64,000 nt of DNA from Syntrophobacteraceae bacterium (GTDB lineage: Bacteria; Desulfobacterota; Syntrophobacteria; Syntrophobacterales; Syntrophobacteraceae), in contig JALOPI010000004.1 of NCBI GenBank assembly GCA_025453975.1, positions 42,364 through 106,363 on the forward strand. The letters run 5' to 3'. The notes beneath the pieces are model-generated. The model saw only the letters and a list, made by a program, of their open reading frames with translations. It ran no database searches and was not told the origin of the DNA. Numbering within the stretch: the stretch's first letter is position 1; every line of letters starts with the position of its first letter. A program made the position numbers and the translations under genes. Below, in pieces: positions 7,360-16,486 of this stretch.

Positions 7360-10062
7360 ATGATCAAGGGGTGGCATCAGAAGGAAAGCGGGACGGTCAT
7401 CGAGGAGCTGGAATCTTCACCGGGGGGCATCAGCTCCGAGGCCGCTCTGGAAAGGCTGGAGATCCACGGTCCCAACAAGCTGAAAGAAAAGAAGAAGAAG
7501 ACGATCTTCGGCATGATGCTCGATCAGTTCATGGATTTCATGATCCTGGTGCTCATCGTGGCGGCGGTCATATCCGGATTCATCGGGGAGCTCTCCGACA
7601 CCATAGCCATTCTCGTCATCGTCATCCTCAACGCCGTCATCGGGTTCGTGCAGGAGTTCAGGGCCGAAAAGGCCATGGCGGCCCTGAAGAAGATGGCCGC
7701 CCTTTCCGCCACCGTGGTGCGGGACGGTCAGCACCAGACCGTGCCCACGTCGGACCTTGTGCCCGGGGATGTGGTGGTGCTGGAGGCCGGAATGATCGTG
7801 CCCGCCGATATGAGGCTTCTGGAGCAGGCGCATCTCAAGGTGGAGGAGGCGGCTCTCACGGGCGAATCCCTGGCCGTGGAGAAGCACACCCATGCCATCG
7901 GGGACTCGCTTCTTCCCGTGGGCGACCGAAGGAACATGGCCTACAAGGGGACGTTCGTCACCTATGGACGCGGTCTCGGAATGGTCGTGGCCACCGGCAT
8001 GAGCACCGAGCTCGGCAAGATCGCGACCCTGCTGCAGGAGGAGGACGAGGTCAAGACTCCCCTGCAGAAACGGCTGGCCAGCTTCGGCCAGAAGCTGGCC
8101 ATCATGGTCATGGTCATCTGCGCCGTGGTGTTCGCCTTCGGGATCATGCGCGGCGAGCCGCCCTTCCTCATGCTTCTCACGGCCATCTCCCTCGCCGTTG
8201 CCGCCATTCCGGAGGCACTCCCCGCGGTGATCACCATCGCCCTGGCCTTCGGGGCCAAGAAGCTCGTCAGGCAGAACGCGCTCATCCGGAAGCTTCCCGC
8301 CGTGGAAACTCTCGGGTCGGTGACGTACATCTGCTCCGACAAGACGGGGACGCTCACCCTGAATCGAATGACCGTGTCCCGCATCTACGCGGATGGGCAG
8401 CTGATGGCTCCCGGGGATTTACCGCGGACCGGGGCGGAGAGGGAGGAGGCAGGGAGCGCCGCCCTGCCGATGGAACCGCGATCCGAGCTTTTCAGGGCCA
8501 TGGCCCTCAGCAACGATGCCCAGCCGGGGAGCGATGACACCGTTCTGGGGGATCCCACCGAGATCGCTCTCTACGAGATCGCCCGGCAGCGCGGTTACGA
8601 CAAGGGAGCGCTGGAGCGGGAATTTCCGAGGGTGGCCGAGATTCCCTTCGATTCCGAGCGGAAGTGCATGACGACATTTCACAGGCTCCCCTCTCCCACA
8701 TCGTCCAGCGGGGCTTACGTGTCCTTCACCAAGGGAGGGGTCGATGTGGTCATGGACAAGGCCCATTCGATCCTGACGGCGTCCGGCCTGGAGGCAGTGG
8801 ACACCCGGCGCGTGGACGAGATCAACGAAGCCATGGCGGCCGACGGCCTCCGGGTGCTCTGCATCGCCATGAGAAGGTGGGATGCGCTGCCCGAGGAGCT
8901 CTCCCCCGAGACCGTGGAGACCGATCTCACCGTCCTGGGACTCGCCGGCATGATGGATCCGCCGAGGGAGGAGGCCAGGGAGGCCGTGGCCATGTGTCGG
9001 GCCGCGGGAATCATCCCCGTCATGATCACGGGGGATCACCCCATCACCGCCATGACCATCGCCCGGCGGCTGGGGATCCTCCGGGACGGTTCGCGGGCCG
9101 TCATCACGGGGCGGGAGCTCGAGGCGCTGAGTCTCGAGGAGCTCGAGGAGCGCGTCGAGCACATCCGGGTTTATGCCCGGGTGGCCCCCGAGCAGAAGCT
9201 GGAGATCGTCAAGGCGCTTCAGGACAGGGGCCAGTTCGTGGCCATGACGGGTGACGGGGTCAATGACGCCCCGGCCTTGAAGCGGGCCGATATCGGCATC
9301 GCCATGGGAGTCACGGGGACGGATGTTTCCAAGGAGGCGGCCCACATGATCCTCCTGGACGACAATTTCGCGACCATCGTCCGGGCCGTCCGGGAAGGGC
9401 GGCGCATTTTCGACAACATCAGAAAGTTCATCAAGTACACCATGACGAGCAACTCGGGCGAAATCTGGACCATCTTCCTGGCGCCCTTCTTCGGTCTTCC
9501 CATTCCCCTCCTGCCCATTCACATCCTCTGGATCAACCTGGTGACGGACGGCCTCCCGGGGCTGGCCCTGGCCGTGGAGCCCGTGGAAAAGGACGCCATG
9601 AACCGGCCGCCCAGGCATCCCAGGGAGAGCATCTTCGCCCACGGGCTCGGGATTCACATCGTCTGGGTGGGGCTCCTCATGGGGTTCGTGTCCATCTTCA
9701 CCCAGGCGTGGTCGATCCAGACCGGCATCGCCAACTGGCAGACCATGGTCTTCACCGTTCTGTGCCTGAGCCAGATGGGGCATGTCCTGGCCATCCGCTC
9801 GGAGACGGAATCGCTGTTCACCCAGGGCCTGTTCAGCAACAAGCCCCTGGTGGGGGCCTTCCTCATCACCCTGGTGCTCCAGCTGGCGACCATCTATGTG
9901 CCCTTCCTCAACCCGATCTTCAAAACCGCGCCGCTGTCCCTGGCCGAGCTGGGCTTCACCCTGGGGATTTCCAGCGCCGTTTTCATCACCGTGGAGATCG
10001 AAAAGCTGGTGAAGCGGCGTCGTCGGACGAGGCTTGAGGCTTCCCATGCTCCGTCGATTTGA
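7360..10062 (+). CDS. cation-translocating P-type ATPase, Ca2+-type (P2A)
   Basis: This is a full-length 900-aa P-type ATPase of the inner membrane. The actuator TGES lies at residue 167, the phosphorylation motif DKTGTLT at 327 and the hinge TGDGVNDAP at about 630. An N-terminal cation-ATPase domain (ISSEAALERLEIHGPNKLKE) precedes it. The transmembrane helix 4 motif is PEALP and helix 6 contains NLVTDGLPGLAL, a pattern shared by SERCA/PMCA-like bacterial Ca2+ pumps, so Ca2+ efflux is the best guess; Mn2+ or Na+ cannot be excluded. GGAGGGG just upstream of the ATG serves as ribosome binding site. The gene is monocistronic and faces a ComEA-like gene. Confidence 0.93.
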   Translation: MIKGWHQKESGTVIEELESSPGGISSEAALERLEIHGPNKLKEKKKKTIFGMMLDQFMDFMILVLIVAAVISGFIGELSDTIAILVIVILNAVIGFVQEFRAEKAMAALKKMAALSATVVRDGQHQTVPTSDLVPGDVVVLEAGMIVPADMRLLEQAHLKVEEAALTGESLAVEKHTHAIGDSLLPVGDRRNMAYKGTFVTYGRGLGMVVATGMSTELGKIATLLQEEDEVKTPLQKRLASFGQKLAIMVMVICAVVFAFGIMRGEPPFLMLLTAISLAVAAIPEALPAVITIALAFGAKKLVRQNALIRKLPAVETLGSVTYICSDKTGTLTLNRMTVSRIYADGQLMAPGDLPRTGAEREEAGSAALPMEPRSELFRAMALSNDAQPGSDDTVLGDPTEIALYEIARQRGYDKGALEREFPRVAEIPFDSERKCMTTFHRLPSPTSSSGAYVSFTKGGVDVVMDKAHSILTASGLEAVDTRRVDEINEAMAADGLRVLCIAMRRWDALPEELSPETVETDLTVLGLAGMMDPPREEAREAVAMCRAAGIIPVMITGDHPITAMTIARRLGILRDGSRAVITGRELEALSLEELEERVEHIRVYARVAPEQKLEIVKALQDRGQFVAMTGDGVNDAPALKRADIGIAMGVTGTDVSKEAAHMILLDDNFATIVRAVREGRRIFDNIRKFIKYTMTSNSGEIWTIFLAPFFGLPIPLLPIHILWINLVTDGLPGLALAVEPVEKDAMNRPPRHPRESIFAHGLGIHIVWVGLLMGFVSIFTQAWSIQTGIANWQTMVFTVLCLSQMGHVLAIRSETESLFTQGLFSNKPLVGAFLITLVLQLATIYVPFLNPIFKTAPLSLAELGFTLGISSAVFITVEIEKLVKRRRRTRLEASHAPSI

Positions 10063-10165
10063 TTCCGCGGACTCCCTCACTCCACTGTTGTGGACTCGAC
10101 GACGCGCCACATCCCTCTCTCCACCCCTTGCAGGGGAGGGGGTGCCTTGATGCCTCGCTGCATCA

Positions 10166-10747
10166 CTACGGCGAGGGGGGAATGGCCTCCAGGTGGGGGC
10201 GCCATTTCTCCACTGTTTTGGCCCCGATGCCGTGGATGGTCGTCAACTGGTCCAGGGACCGCCATGGCTCATGCTGGCGGCTTTGGACGATGGCTCGCGC
10301 CCACTCGGGCTTCATGAGGGGGACCCGGAGGAGATCCTCCTCCGAGGCCGTGTTGAGATCCAGCTTGAATCCCAGGATGAACCGGGAGCCCGCGGCCATC
10401 TCCTCGAGGACGACCTCCCCGGAATCGCTCGATGTCCGGGCGATGCGGATCCGCTGGCCGGTCGCCAGGGGGCGCTGTCCGATGCCTTCGGGGGAGAGCC
10501 GGGCCACGCGGGCGGCGCTCCAGCCGGCGGCGGCCAGGGCGTCCGTGACAGAATGGCCCGTTGGTGACAGGATGTGGATCCCGGGATAAGGAACGTCACC
10601 CAGAACTTCGACGATGACTGGGGGAGGGGAGGGGCTGTCCGGGGGGCGGTCGAGGCGCCAGGCGCGCAGCAGGAGCAGGGAAGCGATCAGGGCGGCCATC
10701 AGGGTGATGGCCGCCCAGGTTCGAGCGGGGATCACCCTTTTCAGCAT
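10166..10747 (-). CDS. ComEA-like helix-hairpin-helix protein with N-terminal membrane anchor
   Basis: The 193-aa product has an N-terminal membrane helix (TWAAITLMAALIASLLLL). A central segment (VIVEVLGDVPYPGIHILSP, then SVTDALAAAGWS) resembles an SLBB domain, and a C-terminal helix-hairpin-helix pair (LDLNTASEEDLLRVPLMKP; LDQLTTIHGIGAKTVEKW) is typical of ComEA. ComEA proteins bind DNA in the periplasm during natural transformation; here the protein is a single isolated homologue, so a role in DNA uptake is only suggested. Its start overlaps the end of cimA by 7 nt, so it is cotranscribed with amino-acid biosynthesis genes. Confidence 0.85.
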   Translation of the reverse strand: MLKRVIPARTWAAITLMAALIASLLLLRAWRLDRPPDSPSPPPVIVEVLGDVPYPGIHILSPTGHSVTDALAAAGWSAARVARLSPEGIGQRPLATGQRIRIARTSSDSGEVVLEEMAAGSRFILGFKLDLNTASEEDLLRVPLMKPEWARAIVQSRQHEPWRSLDQLTTIHGIGAKTVEKWRPHLEAIPPSP

Positions 10748-12327
10748 TTACACTGCTGTTTCTCGGATTTGTACATTCGGTAATTGATGCTGTCCACCAG
10801 GGCCTGCCAGCTCGCCTCGATGATGTCGTGGGACACGCCCACGGTGCCCCACTGCTCGACACCGTCGGAGGATTCGATGAGGACCCGGACCTTGGCCGCC
10901 GTGCCGTCCCGCCCCGGCAGCACCCGGACCTTGTAGTCGCTGAGCTCCATGCCCTTGAGCTCGGGATAAAACTTGTCCAGAGCCTTGCGGAGCGCGTTGT
11001 CCAGGGCGTTGACCGGCCCTTTGCCCAGGGCCGCCGTGTGCTCCTCGCTCCCCCCCACCTTGACCCGAATGGTGGCTTCGGCGATGGGCGGCTGGTCATC
11101 CCGGCTCTTCTGGTCGATGACCCGGAAGCCCACCAGCTCGAAATAACGCTTACTCCGCCCCATGGCCTTGTTGATGAGCAGCTCGAAGCTGGCCTCGGCC
11201 GCCTCGAACTGGAACCCCTGGTTCTCGAGCTCCTTGAGCTCCTCCAGGACCTGCATGGCCACCGGGTCGCTCTTGGAGAGGTTGAGACCGTAATCCTCGG
11301 CCTTGCGCTTGATGGTGGCCCGGCCCGAAAGATCCGAGACCAAAATGCGCCGCTTGTTGCCCACCAGCTCGGGCTCCATGTGCTCGTAGGTGAGCGGGTT
11401 CCGCTCCACGGCGCTGATGTGCACGCCGCCCTTGTGGGCGAAGGCGCTCCTTCCGACGAAGGGCTGATAGCGGTTGGGGGGCATGTTGGCGAGCTCCATG
11501 ATGTAGCGGCTCACCGGGCGCAGCTTCTTCAGGCTCTCCGAGGGCAGGCACGGGAAGCCCATCTTGATGGAGAGGTTGGGAATGATGGAGCAGAGGTTGG
11601 CGTTGCCGCAGCGCTCCCCGACGCCGTTCATGGTGCCCTGAACCTGCACGGCTCCCATTTCCACCGCTGTGAGGGAGTTGGCCACGGCCAGGTCGCCGTC
11701 GTTGTGGACGTGGATGCCCAGGCTGGCCCGGGGATAACGGTCCTTGACGGCCTGGATGGTCTCGCGGATTCCGCCGGGGAGGCTCCCACCGTTGGTGTCG
11801 CAGAGCACCAGGCATTCCGCCCCAGCCTCCAGGGCCTGGCCCAGGGTTGCCAGGGCGTATTCGGGATTCTCGCGGAACCCGTCGAAGAAATGCTCCGCAT
11901 CGTAAAACAGGGTCTCGGCGTGGGGACGCAGGAAGGCCAGGCTGTCCCGGATGAGCTCCAGGTTGCGCTCGAGGGTCGTGTGGAGGGCGTCACGGACGTG
12001 CACCGGCCAGCTCTTGCCGAAAATGGTGATGACCGGGGTCTTGGCCGCGACAAGGGCCTTGAGGTTCTCGTCGGCCTCGGCGGCCCTGGCGTGGTGGTGC
12101 GTCGCTCCGAAGGCGGCCACGCGAGCCGTTTTCAGCTGGTAGTTGCGGATCTCGTCGAAGTAGGCCACATCCTTGGGGTTGGAGCCCGGCCACCCGCCTT
12201 CAACGTAGTGGATGCCCAGGTCGTCCAGTTTCAGAGTGATGCGGATTTTGTCCTCCAGCGAGAGGGAAAAATCTTCGGCCTGGGTCCCATCCCGGAGGGT
12301 GGTGTCGTAGATCTTCACTTCATGCAT
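10741..12327 (-). CDS. cimA: (R)-citramalate synthase
   Basis: The 528-aa product starts MHEVKIYDTTLRDGTQAED, the DTTLRDG signature of the isopropylmalate/homocitrate/citramalate synthase TIM barrel. EGGWPGSNPKD and HVHNDGDLAVANSL supply the catalytic and metal-binding residues, with GVGERCGNANL following. The C-terminal third (from about residue 395) is the LeuA-like allosteric domain. The YVEGGWPGSNPKD region and overall length match the CimA branch, which condenses pyruvate with acetyl-CoA to begin threonine-independent isoleucine synthesis, a common route in deltaproteobacteria. It lies downstream of aspartate kinase with a 34-base gap, probably one operon. Confidence 0.92.
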   Translation of the reverse strand: MHEVKIYDTTLRDGTQAEDFSLSLEDKIRITLKLDDLGIHYVEGGWPGSNPKDVAYFDEIRNYQLKTARVAAFGATHHHARAAEADENLKALVAAKTPVITIFGKSWPVHVRDALHTTLERNLELIRDSLAFLRPHAETLFYDAEHFFDGFRENPEYALATLGQALEAGAECLVLCDTNGGSLPGGIRETIQAVKDRYPRASLGIHVHNDGDLAVANSLTAVEMGAVQVQGTMNGVGERCGNANLCSIIPNLSIKMGFPCLPSESLKKLRPVSRYIMELANMPPNRYQPFVGRSAFAHKGGVHISAVERNPLTYEHMEPELVGNKRRILVSDLSGRATIKRKAEDYGLNLSKSDPVAMQVLEELKELENQGFQFEAAEASFELLINKAMGRSKRYFELVGFRVIDQKSRDDQPPIAEATIRVKVGGSEEHTAALGKGPVNALDNALRKALDKFYPELKGMELSDYKVRVLPGRDGTAAKVRVLIESSDGVEQWGTVGVSHDIIEASWQALVDSINYRMYKSEKQQCKC

Positions 12328-12361
12328 GGAAAAACCCTTCCGCCCTGGAAACAGGGCCTGT

Positions 12362-13618
12362 CTATGACTCCTCCTTGACCTTCATGACTCCCCGGGGCGG
12401 CTCCTTTTCGAGCTCGAAGGCATCATGAAGGACGCGAACGGCAAGCTCGGTATACTTCTCGTCGATGATGCACGAGATCTTGATCTCCGACGTGGTGATC
12501 ATCTTGAGATTGATGTTCTCCCGGGCCAGGGTCTCGAACATTTTCGTGGCTACGCCACTGTGGCTCCGCATGCCGAGACCGATGATCGAGATCTTGGAGA
12601 TATTGGGGTTGCTGTGGACGGGGCCGGCTCCGATCTCCGCGGCGATGCGCTCGGCGATGTCGACGGTGCTCGGATAGTCGGTCTTGGGGACGGTGAAGGA
12701 CATGTTCACGACCCCGGGGGTGCTCCCGCTTCCCTGGACGATCAGGTCCACGTTGATGCTGGCATCCGAGATCGGCTTGAACAGCCGGGCCGCCATTCCC
12801 GGCACATCGGGCACGTTGGTGACGGTGATGCGAGCTTCGTTCCGGTTGTAGGTGATCCCGGAAACCACCACTCTTTCCATATCTGAATCCTCCTTGGTGA
12901 CCAGAGTTCCAGGGGCGTCGGTGAAAGAGGAGAGGACCATGATGGGGACGTGGTACTTCATGCCGAACTCGACGGAGCGCAGATGGAGCACCTTGGCTCC
13001 CATGCTGGCCATTTCGAGCATCTCCTCGTAGCTGATCTTTTCGAGCTTGCGCGCCTTGGAGTAGATGTTGGGGTCGGCCGTGAAAACCCCTTCCACATCG
13101 GTGTAAATCTCGCACAGATCGGCTCCGAGGGCCGCCGCCAGCGCCACGGCCGTCGTGTCCGAGCCCCCGCGTCCCAGGGTGGTGATGTTGCCTTCCTCGT
13201 CGTAGCCTTGAAAACCGGCCACGACCACGATCTTTCCTTCGTGGATCTTGTCCATCACGGGGAGGGTCTCGATCCAATGGATGCGGGCCTGCCCGTAGCA
13301 GCAGTCGGTGATGATCCCCGCCTGGTAGCCCGTCATGGAGACGGCCTCGTAGCCCATTTCCTTCACGGCCATGCTGAAGAGGGCGATGGTGACCTGCTCG
13401 CCCGTGGACAGCAGGACATCCATCTCGCGGGGATCGGGGTGAGGGGTCATATCGCGGGCCAGACGGATGAGTGCATCCGTGTCCCCGGCCCGGGCCGAGA
13501 GAACCACCACCAGGTTGTCCCCTTTTTTCCTCCTTGAAATGACGCGCTCCGCCACCGCTCGAATGCGCTCGACATTGGCGACGGAAGTGCCTCCGTATTT
13601 TTGCACCACAAGTGCCAT
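12362..13618 (-). CDS. lysC: aspartate kinase
   Basis: This 418-aa enzyme phosphorylates aspartate, the first step to lysine, threonine and methionine. The N-terminus MALVVQKYGGTSVANVERI holds the KYGGTSV motif. The kinase domain includes TTLGRGGSDTTAVALAAALGA and the YTDVEGVFTADPNI substrate/ATP segments. Two ACT domains follow (VVVSGITYNRNEARITVTNV; SKISIIGLGMRSHSGVATKM), the usual lysine/threonine feedback site. The start ATG at 13618 follows GAGAGGAGG on the minus strand. It is the first gene of a probable lysC-cimA-comEA operon. Confidence 0.95.
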   Translation of the reverse strand: MALVVQKYGGTSVANVERIRAVAERVISRRKKGDNLVVVLSARAGDTDALIRLARDMTPHPDPREMDVLLSTGEQVTIALFSMAVKEMGYEAVSMTGYQAGIITDCCYGQARIHWIETLPVMDKIHEGKIVVVAGFQGYDEEGNITTLGRGGSDTTAVALAAALGADLCEIYTDVEGVFTADPNIYSKARKLEKISYEEMLEMASMGAKVLHLRSVEFGMKYHVPIMVLSSFTDAPGTLVTKEDSDMERVVVSGITYNRNEARITVTNVPDVPGMAARLFKPISDASINVDLIVQGSGSTPGVVNMSFTVPKTDYPSTVDIAERIAAEIGAGPVHSNPNISKISIIGLGMRSHSGVATKMFETLARENINLKMITTSEIKISCIIDEKYTELAVRVLHDAFELEKEPPRGVMKVKEES

Positions 13619-14019
13619 GGGATCTGGAACCTCCTCTCAGGGATGATGTGTCCCGCCGCCGTTGTGGATGGCCGGCTCAAGGGGTGCCAACCGGGCCATC
13701 CCATCGACCGTCGGGCGAAAACTATTTTACTAGCACAGAAGCCCCTGGGCGGGTACTGTAAATTTGGACTTCCTTACAGGGGCACCTGGCGTTTCCAGGA
13801 GCACCCTGCAATTCTATTGCAGTAAGGCTCGCTTCCGAGAAGAGAACCGCGAATCCTTGGGCAACGGTTGTGCTCATCCTTGGATGGCCTCTTTCCTGAC
13901 GATCCGGCTGATCTCTCCCCAAGGCCGATTCGGCGGGCATTCGCACGTACCCACGGGCCGGCCCAGTCGCATGAGAAGCAGTATTATCCCCCCTGCCGCA
14001 TGAAATGAAAGGCTATTTA
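13619..14019. other. divergent intergenic region between lysC and zur, with hairpins
   Basis: No gene is supported here. A perfect hairpin CTGCAAT-TCT-ATTGCAG lies at 13806-13822. CTGTAA and TTACAG flank a 12-base interval at about 13757-13780, and CCTGG-CGTTT-CCAGG lies between these. On the minus strand TAAAAT is the best -10-like hexamer for lysC, but I find no well-spaced -35. I looked for a lysine riboswitch signature and did not recognise one. The paired elements may be operator sites or a structured leader. Confidence 0.35.
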
Positions 14020-14051
14020 GGGTTGCAGTCCGTGCAACCCTGTTGCATGAT
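14020..14051 (+). promoter_or_regulatory. candidate Zur operator overlapping a promoter
   Basis: GGGTTGCA-GTCCG-TGCAACCC (14020-14040) is a perfect 8-bp inverted repeat. Its right arm forms a second perfect repeat, TGCAAC-CCT-GTTGCA, at 14033-14047, so three alternating TTGCA/TGCAA half-sites are stacked. A promoter-like pair TTGCAG (14023-14028), 17 bp, CATGAT (14046-14051) lies within the same DNA, so binding would block transcription of the following zur-znuACB genes. Fur-family repressors typically bind such overlapping inverted repeats. Assignment to Zur is inference from the adjacent genes. Confidence 0.55.
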
Positions 14052-14140
14052 ATATGGTGTACGTTGGAGGCTCGACCGTCCGCCGTTCGTGCCCGGCGCC
14101 CCCGGAGTATCGTGAGGATACCAACTGGAGAGACACGTCC

Positions 14141-14611
14141 ATGTGCCAGCGGTGTGATTACCCGGAGCTCCTTCAGCATGCCGCCCTGGCGCCGCTCCCC
14201 AACCGGGTGGCGGTGCTGGAGATCGTCGGCAACAGCCCCTCCCCCCTCAGCACCCAGGAGATCTTCGACATCGTTCGGAGGTCTCAGCGGATGAACCGGG
14301 TGACGCTCTACCGCATCCTGGATCTTCTCGTCGAAAAGGACCTGGTGCACCGCATCAGTGCCGGAGACCGCTCCTTTCGTTACGGTCTGGCACCCAACGC
14401 CAATCATCCGCGCCATCCACACTTCTACTGCAGTCGCTGCGGCAACATGGAATGTCTGGCTCCCGAGGCCGTGAATGTGGATACCCGGTCCCTTGAAAGG
14501 ACTTTCCCCGCGTTGATCCAGAAGGTCGAGATCCGCCTCGACGGCGTCTGCAGGAGCTGCTTGAAAATCCACGGGAGTGGCTCTCGCCGGGACCATCCGC
14601 GAACGCCTTGA
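14141..14611 (+). CDS. Fur-family transcriptional regulator, probably Zur
   Basis: The best start is the ATG at 14141, giving MCQRCDYPELL and a 156-aa protein; an in-frame ATG at 14054 would add residues unlike the family. A winged helix (STQEIFDIVRRSQRMNRVTLYRILDLL) precedes the dimerisation domain, which has the histidine-rich metal site HPRHPHFYCSRCGNMECL and a second CxxC (CRSC), the structural zinc cysteines of Fur proteins. Lying immediately upstream of znuACB and downstream of an inverted-repeat operator, it most likely senses zinc and represses the importer and itself. A ferric or manganese sensor is the alternative. Confidence 0.85.
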   Translation: MCQRCDYPELLQHAALAPLPNRVAVLEIVGNSPSPLSTQEIFDIVRRSQRMNRVTLYRILDLLVEKDLVHRISAGDRSFRYGLAPNANHPRHPHFYCSRCGNMECLAPEAVNVDTRSLERTFPALIQKVEIRLDGVCRSCLKIHGSGSRRDHPRTP

Positions 14612-14633
14612 TGGAGATGGAGAGGAGAATCCG

Positions 14634-15638
14634 ATGACTCACCGTTCATGCTCTTTGCTGGTGGCCTTGTCGATGCTGGCGCTGGTGGCCATCGATGCCC
14701 GGCTGGCCAGGGCGGGCCAGATTCCCCCGGTCCCCGGCATCAAGGTTCTGGCCGTCGAGACCTTTCTGGCCGACATCGCCCGGAATGTTGCCGGGAATCG
14801 ACTCCAGGTGGAGGCGCTGCTTCCCGTGGGTGCCGACCCCCATGGCTTTCAGCCCACGCCCAGGGATGTGGCCAAGGTGGCCGCATGCGACGTGCTCATC
14901 GTTCACGGGGCGGGGATCGAGGAGTTCCTGGACGAGGTGCTGCGCAATGCCGGCGGCTCCCGCCGCGTGATCGAGGCGTCGGCGGGTCTTCAATCGCGGT
15001 CGCCCGGGCAGGGTGAGAAAGGGCCCGCTCCGGGCGGACATCCCCACGAGGAAGCGGGCCGCAAGTCAGGGCACGTCCATGAGGCCCCGTCGGGTCACCA
15101 TCACCACGAAGTCGACCCGCACTTCTGGCTCTGCCCTGTCCATGCCGTCACTTTCGTGACGAACATCCGGGATGGATTGAGCCAGGCAGACCCCGCCGGG
15201 GCGGCCATCTACGCAGCCAACGCGGACGCCTACATCGCCCGCCTCAGGGAGCTGGACCAGTGGATTGCCGAGCAGGTGAGTCGGATCCCCCAAAGGGATC
15301 GGCTCCTGGTGACGAGCCACGAGAGCTTCGGCTATTTCGCGGACCGCTACGGTTTCCGTGTTGTCGGGACCGTCATGCCGGGAGTGAGCACGGGTGCATC
15401 GCCTTCGGCCAGGGAGCTGGCTCAGCTGATCCAAAAGATCAAGGAGACGGGGGCCAGGGCGATTTTCCTGGATTCCGGAGCCAACCCCCGGCTGGCCGAG
15501 CAGGTGGCGGCGGAAACCCAGGTCCGGGTGGTGACGGAGCTCTTCACCCATTCCGTCACGGAGCCTGGAGGTCCCGCTCCCACGTATATCGACATGATCA
15601 AGTTCAATACGACGGCCATCGTGGGCGCGCTCCAGTGA
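14634..15638 (+). CDS. znuA: zinc ABC transporter substrate-binding protein
   Basis: The start ATG at 14634 follows GAGGAG (14622-14627). The 334-aa product has a signal peptide (SCSLLVALSMLALVAIDARLARA). The cluster A-I binding fold follows, with VGADPHGFQPTPRDV holding the first metal histidine. A histidine-rich loop (GHVHEAPSGHHHHEVDPHFW) is characteristic of zinc-specific ZnuA proteins. LLVTSHESFGYFADRYGF and IFLDSGANPRLAEQVA complete the metal site. It is the periplasmic receptor of the znuACB importer and is cotranscribed with the Zur-type regulator (22-base gap). Confidence 0.93.
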   Translation: MTHRSCSLLVALSMLALVAIDARLARAGQIPPVPGIKVLAVETFLADIARNVAGNRLQVEALLPVGADPHGFQPTPRDVAKVAACDVLIVHGAGIEEFLDEVLRNAGGSRRVIEASAGLQSRSPGQGEKGPAPGGHPHEEAGRKSGHVHEAPSGHHHHEVDPHFWLCPVHAVTFVTNIRDGLSQADPAGAAIYAANADAYIARLRELDQWIAEQVSRIPQRDRLLVTSHESFGYFADRYGFRVVGTVMPGVSTGASPSARELAQLIQKIKETGARAIFLDSGANPRLAEQVAAETQVRVVTELFTHSVTEPGGPAPTYIDMIKFNTTAIVGALQ

Positions 15639-15666
15639 TGCCCGCCGAGAACGGAGCCCGGGTCCT

Positions 15667-16479
15667 TTGAAGAACTCCACCGCAACGACCTCCTGTGCCT
15701 GGGCGCCCGCCCATCTGCTGGTGGAAGGCGCCACCGTTTCCTACGGGGGCAAGCCGTCCCTCAGGGATGTGACCTTCTGCGTGCCCGTGGGGACCAGCGT
15801 GGCGGTGATCGGTCCCAACGGGGCCGGCAAGTCCACGCTCTTCAAGGCCCTGGTGGGGCTGCTGCCCCTCCAGGCGGGCCACATCGTCATCCACGGGCTG
15901 CCCCTGGGGCATCACCGGGACTGCGTGGCTTACGTGCCCCAGCGCGAGGAGGTGGACTGGCGCTTTCCCGTGACCGTCACGGATGTCGTCATGATGGGCC
16001 GCTACGGCCGGCTGGGGTGGCTCAGGCGGCCCGGAAAGCGGGATCGGGCCGTCGTGGCCGAGTGGCTCGAGCGCATGGGCATCGGCGACCTGGCATCCAA
16101 GCCCATCGGCGACCTTTCCGGGGGCCAGCAGCAGCGGGCCTTCCTGGCCAGGGCGCTGGTGCAGGAGCCCCACATCCTGCTCATGGACGAACCGTTCACG
16201 GGTGTGGACGTCTCCACCCAGGAGGCGACCCTGTCCCTCTTCGAAACCCTCCGGGAGCAGCAGGTCACCGTCCTGGTATCGACGCACGACCTGAAGCTCT
16301 CCGCCACCCGCTTCGACCAGGTGCTGCTGCTGAACCGCCGCCTCATCGCTTATGGGCCTGCCCGGGACGCTCTCACGTCGCAAACGCTGGCCGAGGCCTT
16401 CGGAGGCCAGGTGCTTTTCGTCAATGGAGCGGTGGTGGTCGACAAGGCCGCCCATGTGCGGAAGCCCTACACGGAATAG
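15667..16479 (+). CDS. znuC: zinc ABC transporter ATP-binding protein
   Basis: This 270-aa ATPase carries Walker A GPNGAGKST, signature LSGGQQQRAFLARAL, Walker B ILLMDEPFTGVD and the switch STHD. YVPQREEVDWRFPVTVTDVV is typical of the manganese/zinc importer ATPases. No ATG precedes the conserved N-terminus, and the frame starts with TTG at 15667, nine bases after GGAG. The gene sits between znuA (28-base gap) and znuB (7-base gap). It energises zinc uptake at the inner face of the membrane. Confidence 0.92.
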   Translation: MKNSTATTSCAWAPAHLLVEGATVSYGGKPSLRDVTFCVPVGTSVAVIGPNGAGKSTLFKALVGLLPLQAGHIVIHGLPLGHHRDCVAYVPQREEVDWRFPVTVTDVVMMGRYGRLGWLRRPGKRDRAVVAEWLERMGIGDLASKPIGDLSGGQQQRAFLARALVQEPHILLMDEPFTGVDVSTQEATLSLFETLREQQVTVLVSTHDLKLSATRFDQVLLLNRRLIAYGPARDALTSQTLAEAFGGQVLFVNGAVVVDKAAHVRKPYTE

Positions 16480-16486
16480 GACCCTC

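Noticed and set aside
13619..13830. Lysine riboswitch upstream of lysC.
   Set aside because: Hairpins are present but I could not match the conserved lysine-aptamer core; left as unexplained structure.
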